Source: Caulobacter sp. SLTY
Lineage (GTDB): Bacteria; Pseudomonadota; Alphaproteobacteria; Caulobacterales; Caulobacteraceae
DNA length: 52,419 nucleotides
Reading direction: 5' to 3'
Assembly (NCBI RefSeq): GCF_009905535.1
Contig: NZ_JAAALA010000030.1
Coordinates: 1-52,419, forward strand
Shown: in pieces, positions 45,172 to 52,419 of the stretch
How positions within the stretch are numbered: position 1 is the first letter of the stretch
How the letters are laid out: every line of letters starts with the position of its first letter
Translations under genes and position numbers: made by a program
The notes under the pieces: model-generated
Database searches by the model: none
Seen by the model: only the letters and a program-made list of their open reading frames with translations
What the model was told of the DNA's origin: nothing

Positions 45172-45221
45172 CCGTGGCGGCTGGCGACCACGCAATTTTA
45201 ACGGCGGCGCCCCAAGAATAG

Positions 45222-45237
45222 CCTTCCACGAGGAAGG
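45222..45237 (+). promoter_or_regulatory. Hairpin over the ribosome site of the hybrid kinase gene
   Basis: CCTTCC, four bases (ACGA), then GGAAGG forms a 6-bp hairpin 8 bases before ATG 45246. The right arm contains the Shine-Dalgarno-like GGAAGG, so folding could lower translation. A chance arrangement is possible. Confidence 0.3.
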
Positions 45238-45245
45238 GGCAGCCG

Positions 45246-47614
<2,369 letters not shown>

Positions 47615-47618
<4 letters not shown>

Positions 47619-48085
47619 TACAGCGAGATCGGCAGTCCGGCCTTGTTGTAGGTCGTATGGCAGGGTCCGTAGCTGGACTCCTTGGACTGGAAGACCCGGT
47701 CGCCGGTGCGAGGGTCGGTCCATTCGCCGTGATACTGGTTGCTCGACTTGCCGTACCGCGCCGTGAACATCTCCATCAGCACCCGGCACTGGGTCTGATC
47801 CTTGGGGGTCAGACGCACCAGCGTCAGCTTTCCCGCGTCGGAGAAATAGAACTCCGCCTGATAGGCTTGCCCTTCGAACTGGACGGGCCCGGACAGTCGT
47901 CGATTCTGCTTGAGGATACGGTCGCCCATGCCGCCTGGATCGCTTCGCAAGGCGCCCTTTGATGCGGCCATCACCTGCTCGGGGGTCATGTCCCAGCGGG
48001 TGAAGGACCAATGGGCGAGTGCCGGCGCGGGCAGGGCGAGGGCGGCGAGGGCGACGAAGGCGATCGCGGCGCGGAGAGTCTTCAT
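47615..48085 (-). CDS. Secreted protein of unknown function, 156 aa
   Basis: A signal peptide (MKTLRAAIAFVALAALALPA then PALA) is cleaved before HWSFTRWDMTPEQVMAAS. The mature part is short, with a pattern seen in small periplasmic proteins: WDMTPEQVMAASKG, FEGQAYQAEFYFSDAGKLTLVRL, then MEMFTARYGKSSNQYHGEWTD. Two Cys, in QTQCRVL and GPCHTTYN, may form a disulfide. I recognise no enzyme motif. ATG 48085 has AGGA seven bases before and opens the signal peptide, so the ATG at 48106 is rejected. It is on the same strand as the TadG-like genes upstream, 48 bases away. Confidence 0.7.
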
Positions 48086-48133
48086 GGCTGAATCCTGCGT
48101 TCCCACGCCGGGGCCGCTACCCCAAAATGGGGG

Positions 48134-49678
48134 TCAGCGCGAAATCCGCAGGTTGGAAATCTCGCCGGCGATGGTCTGGAAGACGTTGTTGAGTTCGTCG
48201 CTGTCCTGGACGTCGAAATAGCGGTCCGGGCTGGTGGCGCAGTTTCGCAGCAGGGGGCTGGCGCCGGTCTTCACCTCCACACGGACGGTGTAGATGATCA
48301 CCCCCTTGGCCTTGGCGTTCTGGCAGAGCAGCTCCAGCCGCTTGTCCATCCGGTTTGTCCGGGCGCCCTCGCCGCCGTTGGTGATGCCCAGGCGCCCCTG
48401 CCAGATGTAGCCCAGGCTGTTGTAATTGCTCTCGTTGTCGTTGCCCGCCGTGCTCATGACGTTGTCCCCGTCGGTCATGATCAGCATGATCTTGCTGAGC
48501 TTGGGCGTGCCGTAGGCCGCGCCGTCGGAGAAGGGTCCGGCCGGCGACAGAAGATTCCAGCCCCAGGCGGCGCCCAGCGGGATGTTGGTGTTGCCGGTCG
48601 CCACCATGCCGTCGACCAGGCTTTTCAGCCCCGACCAGTTGTTCGTCAGCCGCATGATCGGCTGCATGTCGCAGCCCCGGTTGGGGCCGCGGCCGGAGCC
48701 GGTGGGCGCCTGGTCGTACTTGCCGACGAACCCCTGCGGGATACGCCAGTCGCTGGCGCTGAACTGCTCGTCGGGCAGGTAGTCGTTGGCGAAATTGCCG
48801 AAGTCACCATTGGCGTTGCCGGACTTGGAGCGTGAGTCCGGTTCATCCGGGGCGAAATAGGGGGTGTAGAGGGTGGCCGGCGTTCCCGTCGTGGGAGCGG
48901 TGTCCTGGACATCGTAGGGCTGAGCCCGGGTCTCGACGCAGCCGCCCCAGGAGACGCCCATCTGGCTGAGCAGGGTGAAGCGGTTGGCGTTGACCGCCGC
49001 GCCGGTGGCCCGGTCGAAGAAGATTTCCTTGTTTATCGGGGCCGCGCCCGACTGGTCGATCCAGGACTGGCTGCGGTAGGCCGAACCCACCTTCACCGCC
49101 TGCGAAAACGGCACAATGCCGATCTTCACCGGATTGGGCTCCGCCGATCGGGCGGCGCTGGCGGCCAGGGTGTCGATCAGGTTCTTGGCCGCGACCTTGA
49201 GGTTGGTGAGCTTGCTGCCGGACATCGATCCGGTGTTGTCGAGCACCAGGGCCAACTCGATCTTGTTCATCGAGCGCAGCACCTCCGACTTGGCGCCGAC
49301 CAGCATGTCGCGCTGAAGCCAGAGGTTGGCGATGATCGGCTTGACCTCGACCTGGGCGGTCGCCGACACGGCCGCGCCCCCGTTTCCGGTCAGCTTGAAG
49401 GTCGAGCCGACCAGCCGGGCGTCCTGAAGGGTTCCCAGCTGGGCCACGAGGGTCCGCTGGCCGATGACCTGGATCTCGGCGTCGGTGGTCGCCTTGGAGC
49501 GGGCGGCGTAGATGGCGGCGGCGTCAAGGGCGTCCTGCAGCGACCGCTTCTCGGTGCTGGCCCGGTTGACGTCCAGGAGGCCGAAGACAAGCACGGCCAG
49601 CACCAGACCGCCGATCGCCACGGTTATGGCGACGTTGCCGTCCTGACGGCGCAGCAGGGGCTTGAACACGCGGACCAT
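48134..49678 (-). CDS. TadG-like pilus-assembly protein with von Willebrand A domain, 514 aa
   Basis: Envelope protein of the TadE/G-vWA kind. The N-terminal basic head RRQDGNVAI leads to a hydrophobic helix about 16-36, then the conserved LLDVNRASTEKRSLQDALDAAAIYAARS. A vWA domain starts at about 140 with the metal-site motif DNTGSMSGS (a DxTxS form), an inserted loop region about 215-350, and later IMLIMTDGDNVMSTAGNDNE and VIIYTVRVEV. It ends EISNLRISR. It may act in Flp-type pilus or surface adhesion; the role is inferred. ATG 49678. It is one of three tandem paralogs and closest to the partial one at 51682. Confidence 0.85.
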   Translation of the reverse strand: MVRVFKPLLRRQDGNVAITVAIGGLVLAVLVFGLLDVNRASTEKRSLQDALDAAAIYAARSKATTDAEIQVIGQRTLVAQLGTLQDARLVGSTFKLTGNGGAAVSATAQVEVKPIIANLWLQRDMLVGAKSEVLRSMNKIELALVLDNTGSMSGSKLTNLKVAAKNLIDTLAASAARSAEPNPVKIGIVPFSQAVKVGSAYRSQSWIDQSGAAPINKEIFFDRATGAAVNANRFTLLSQMGVSWGGCVETRAQPYDVQDTAPTTGTPATLYTPYFAPDEPDSRSKSGNANGDFGNFANDYLPDEQFSASDWRIPQGFVGKYDQAPTGSGRGPNRGCDMQPIMRLTNNWSGLKSLVDGMVATGNTNIPLGAAWGWNLLSPAGPFSDGAAYGTPKLSKIMLIMTDGDNVMSTAGNDNESNYNSLGYIWQGRLGITNGGEGARTNRMDKRLELLCQNAKAKGVIIYTVRVEVKTGASPLLRNCATSPDRYFDVQDSDELNNVFQTIAGEISNLRISR

Positions 49679-49720
49679 GCAACGATCCTTAGCTCAGCAG
49701 GCGTAAAGGAAGCCCTGCCC

Positions 49721-51592
49721 CTACTTGGAGATTCGCAGCGACTGGATGTCCTGGCCGATCGCCTTGAATGCGTCCTTCAAGGCGGTGCCGCTGTTGGGCA
49801 TGTAGGCGGAGCCACTGCTGGCGCAGGTGTTGAGCATGTCGGTGACGTCCTCGTCGTCCGAGATGTTGAAGCCCACCGTATAGATGGTGATCTTTTTCAG
49901 CTTCATCGCCGCGCACATCGCCTTGGCCTGATCGAAACCGCCGCCATTGGTGGCCGAGCAGTTGATCTTGTGGCCGTCATAGCTGCTGACCCCGACACTG
50001 GTATCCTTGGACAGCACGCCGTTGCAGTAGGTCGTGTTGAAGGCGCCGTCAGTCATCAGAATGACCACCTTCTTGGTCTGGGGCGCGGTGTAGGCGGCGG
50101 GCGCCGAGGTTCCCGAGAAGATGTTGGTGAAGTTGGGCGAGACCGCGAACCAGCCCCATTCCAGTCCAATGTGGCCGGCGGTCGAGCCCTGGGCGGTATA
50201 GCCGTTGATCTTGGACTTCAGCGTCGTCTTGTTGGTCGACAGGCCGGTCATCGTGGCGGTCACGCAGTCGTTGGAGCTGCCGTTGGCCGCGTAGTTCAGC
50301 CCGACATAGGCGGTGGCCAGCGAGACGTCGGTCTGCTTGTGGGTCCCGGTCCGCTCGCTGACGCAGGTGCTGATCTCCTGCACATAGGTCGTGCCGTTGT
50401 TGCCCGTGTAACGGTAGTACTGGCAGCCAGTGGTCGTGCACCAGCCTGAGCCGTTGGAGCTGAAGGTTCCGTAGCTGGGGCCGACGCTGTCCTCTAGACG
50501 GAAGGTGTTGTTGTCCTTGTCGGTGACCTTCCAGGCCTTGTTGTTGAGCTGGGTCATGCCGCCGACGCCGGTGATGTAGACCCAGTCGTTGTTGGCGAAG
50601 CCGTGGGCGTTGGAGGTGATCACCACCTCGCAGCCGGCCACCTGACACTCGGTGGCCCGCGGCGTGCCGCCGCTGGAGAAATTGCTCCAGCTGCTCGAAT
50701 TGGTGCCTTGCAGCTGGAAGGTGTTGTTCTGCTTGTTGGCGACCGTATAAGCCTTGCCGTTGACCTGGGTCATGCCGTTGACGCCGCTGATCCAGACGAT
50801 GTCGCCGTTGGCGAAGCCATGGCCGTTGGAGGTCACCACCGCCGGGTTTGCCCGGGTGATGCCGGTGATGGTCTTGGCCGTGCCGACGGACCAGCTGGCC
50901 CCGGTGATCGACTTGGCGGCGGGGATCGAACCCCGCGCCGTGGCCGCCTGGGTATCGAGGTTGACGCCCATCGAATAGGGCACCAGCGCCATCTTGGTGT
51001 AGTAGGGGGTCTGGGTGTCCTTGACGACCAGATCGACCAGCTGGACGGCGGCCGCCTTCAGGTCGCTAAGCGGGGTGCCGACCATCGAGTAGGTGATGTC
51101 GAGCACCAGGGCGACCTCGAGGTTGACCGCCGATCGGACCACTTCGGAGTGGGCGCCGATGCTCATGTTGCCCTGCAGCCAGAGATTGGCCACCACCGGG
51201 GTGACCGACATGGTCGCGTCGGCGATGACCGTGTTGCCGCCGGTCCCGCCCAGGGTGAAGGTGGCCGAACCGAGCGTGCCGTTGTTGGCGTTGATCGCGC
51301 TCAGCTGGGCGGCCAGGGCCTTGTCGCCGAGCGTGTCGGCCTCGGCGTTGGTGTCGGCGTCCGACTTGGCGACCACCAGGGCGGCGGCGTCCAGGGCGTC
51401 CTGCAGGGTGCGCTTGGACATGCTGGCGCGGTTGACGTCGATCAGCCCCAGCGACAGCACCGCCAGGGGCAGGGCGATAAGGGCGAAGTTCAGGGCGATG
51501 CCGCCGTGGCGCGCGCGGACGAACCGGCGCAGGAAGCCCTTCAGGCCCCGCAGGTCACGCGCACGATCGGGTTTGGTCATCGTCGAGTCCAT
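49721..51592 (-). CDS. TadG-like vWA protein with two inserted FCCH-like repeats, about 623 aa
   Basis: Paralog of the 48134 gene. The Tad-type N-terminus has ARHGGIALNFALIALPLAVLSLGLIDVNRASMSKRTLQDALDAAALVVAKSDA. The vWA domain begins near 163 with DITYSMVG, where Tyr replaces the usual Gly before Ser. At about 240-370 two tandem copies of a beta-repeat are inserted, each with NxHGFANxDxVxIxGVxGMTQ(V/L)N.KA, a pattern like the FCCH/phage-tail repeats. The last third has KKVVILMTDGAFNTTYCNG and the end IQSLRISK. The start is uncertain between ATG 51592 and ATG 51580, neither with a strong ribosome site. It lies 42 bases from the next gene of the array. Confidence 0.83.
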   Translation of the reverse strand: MDSTMTKPDRARDLRGLKGFLRRFVRARHGGIALNFALIALPLAVLSLGLIDVNRASMSKRTLQDALDAAALVVAKSDADTNAEADTLGDKALAAQLSAINANNGTLGSATFTLGGTGGNTVIADATMSVTPVVANLWLQGNMSIGAHSEVVRSAVNLEVALVLDITYSMVGTPLSDLKAAAVQLVDLVVKDTQTPYYTKMALVPYSMGVNLDTQAATARGSIPAAKSITGASWSVGTAKTITGITRANPAVVTSNGHGFANGDIVWISGVNGMTQVNGKAYTVANKQNNTFQLQGTNSSSWSNFSSGGTPRATECQVAGCEVVITSNAHGFANNDWVYITGVGGMTQLNNKAWKVTDKDNNTFRLEDSVGPSYGTFSSNGSGWCTTTGCQYYRYTGNNGTTYVQEISTCVSERTGTHKQTDVSLATAYVGLNYAANGSSNDCVTATMTGLSTNKTTLKSKINGYTAQGSTAGHIGLEWGWFAVSPNFTNIFSGTSAPAAYTAPQTKKVVILMTDGAFNTTYCNGVLSKDTSVGVSSYDGHKINCSATNGGGFDQAKAMCAAMKLKKITIYTVGFNISDDEDVTDMLNTCASSGSAYMPNSGTALKDAFKAIGQDIQSLRISK

Positions 51593-51681
51593 TCTGAGGT
51601 CCCAGCGTACGCCCCGTTGGTAAAGGAACCGACCAAGGAACAAGGTGAACGACCGGTAACCGCTCGCCCCGTTCGACCGCC

Positions 51682-52419
51682 CTACTTGAGAATTCGCAGG
51701 TTCTCGATCGAGCCGGCGATGGCGTCGAACACGGCGTTAAGTTGGCTGGCGTCCTGGACGTCGTAGAACTTCTCGGTCGAGGACGCGCAGTTACGCAGGA
51801 GGCTGGAGTCGCCGCTCGCGACCTCGACCCGCACCGTGTAGATGACGATGCCCTGGGCCTTCATGTTGTTGCACAGGGTCGACAGCCGCCCGTCCATGGC
51901 GCTCTTGCGCTGGCTGGTGTTGCCCGAGGTGATGCCCAGCCGCCCCTGCCAGATGTAGCCGAGCGAGTTGTACAGCGACGCGTTGTTGTTGCCCGTCGAG
52001 CCCATGGTGTTGTCGCCATCTGTCATCAGGATGACGATCTTCTGAGACTTCGGCGTGCCGTAGGCGCGGCCGTCTGCGAACGGGGCGTTGGGCGAGAGCA
52101 GGTGCCAGCCCCACATCAGGCCCAGCGGGATGTTGGTGTCCCCGACCGCCACCATGGCGTCGATGTTGCTCTTCAGGCTCGCCCAGTCGCTGGACAGGCG
52201 GGTGATCGGCGACAGCTGGCAGCCGGAGTTGGGGCCGTAGATGTAGCCGGTGTCGGAGTTCGTGCCGGTCTTGGTCGGGGCCTGGTTGTACTTGGGCACG
52301 TAACCCTGGCGGGTCTTCCAGTTGGAGCTGGTCGTCACGTCCGGCAGGTAGCTGTTGTAGAAGCCGCTGGTGCTCGGCTCGTCCGGGGCGAAGAAGGGGG
52401 TGAACAGGGTGGCGGGGGT
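51682..52419 (-). CDS. TadG-like vWA protein, C-terminal part (cut by window end)
   Basis: The open frame continues through the right edge of the window, so the start and N-terminal helix lie outside. The visible 245 residues begin TPATLFTPFFAPDEPSTSGF and run through YLPDVTTSSNWKTRQGYVPKYNQAP, GPNSGCQLSPITRL, GDTNIPLGLMWGWHLLSPNAPF, KIVILMTDGDNTMGSTGNNN, LGYIWQGRLGIT and VIIYTVR-type blocks to GSIENLRILK. Nearly every block matches the 48134 protein (TPATLYTPYFAPDEPDS, LGYIWQGRLGIT), showing a close paralog. It is the first gene of the tandem array in transcription order. Cell-envelope or pilus role as for its neighbours. Confidence 0.88.
   Translation of the reverse strand, partial: TPATLFTPFFAPDEPSTSGFYNSYLPDVTTSSNWKTRQGYVPKYNQAPTKTGTNSDTGYIYGPNSGCQLSPITRLSSDWASLKSNIDAMVAVGDTNIPLGLMWGWHLLSPNAPFADGRAYGTPKSQKIVILMTDGDNTMGSTGNNNASLYNSLGYIWQGRLGITSGNTSQRKSAMDGRLSTLCNNMKAQGIVIYTVRVEVASGDSSLLRNCASSTEKFYDVQDASQLNAVFDAIAGSIENLRILK

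Overview
The window looks like the chromosome of a high-GC alphaproteobacterium, most likely of the Caulobacterales (Caulobacter/Phenylobacterium type). This rests on very high G+C with GTG/TTG starts, a TipF-like degenerate EAL protein, many hybrid histidine kinases with single-domain receivers, an outer-membrane TonB-dependent receptor, and Tad/Flp pilus-type minor proteins. The assignment is inferred from gene content; no rRNA or tRNA gene is visible.

Layout. 1-3260: the tail of an upstream gene, an unknown TTG-start protein, and a visibly AT-richer stretch with a lipoprotein alpha/beta hydrolase, a possible 48-residue ORF and a second lipoprotein. 3330-11020: a CPA1 Na+/H+ antiporter, a hemerythrin-like protein, TipF-like EAL, Fur-box-preceded feoAB, a Phd/VapC-type toxin-antitoxin pair and 3-hydroxybutyryl-CoA dehydrogenase. 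11276-14512: two paralogous small secreted proteins flanking a LysR regulator, then a GbsR/MarR regulator with a perfect operator palindrome and a co-transcribed DUF4166 gene.

14618-26276 is a signalling island: four response regulators made of little more than a receiver, a 1062-residue GAF-PAS4-HK-REC kinase, a FixJ-type regulator, an HPt-REC fusion, a TadE/G-like protein translationally coupled to one of the receivers, and a divergent 1145-residue kinase joining HK, REC, HPt and a catalytically complete EAL domain in one chain. The parts of a branched phosphorelay with a c-di-GMP output are all present; the wiring is inferred.

26325-38537: a REP-like inverted repeat, a TonB-dependent receptor, a complete kdp potassium operon (a tiny extra membrane ORF, kdpF, A, B, C, D, E), a glutathione S-transferase and a voltage-gated-type K+ channel. 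38590-47618: a bacteriophytochrome histidine kinase with its heme oxygenase in one operon, a thioesterase, an Old Yellow Enzyme, a DUF1003 protein, an isopenicillin-N-synthase-like oxygenase and another hybrid kinase. 47615-52419: a secreted unknown protein and a tandem array of three TadG-like von Willebrand A proteins on the minus strand, the last cut by the window end.

The most interesting parts are the receiver-rich phosphorelay island with the HK-REC-HPt-EAL fusion, the TadE/G-REC coupling, the vWA-TadG array with tandem repeats inserted in one member, and the small membrane ORF with a start-masking hairpin at the head of kdp.
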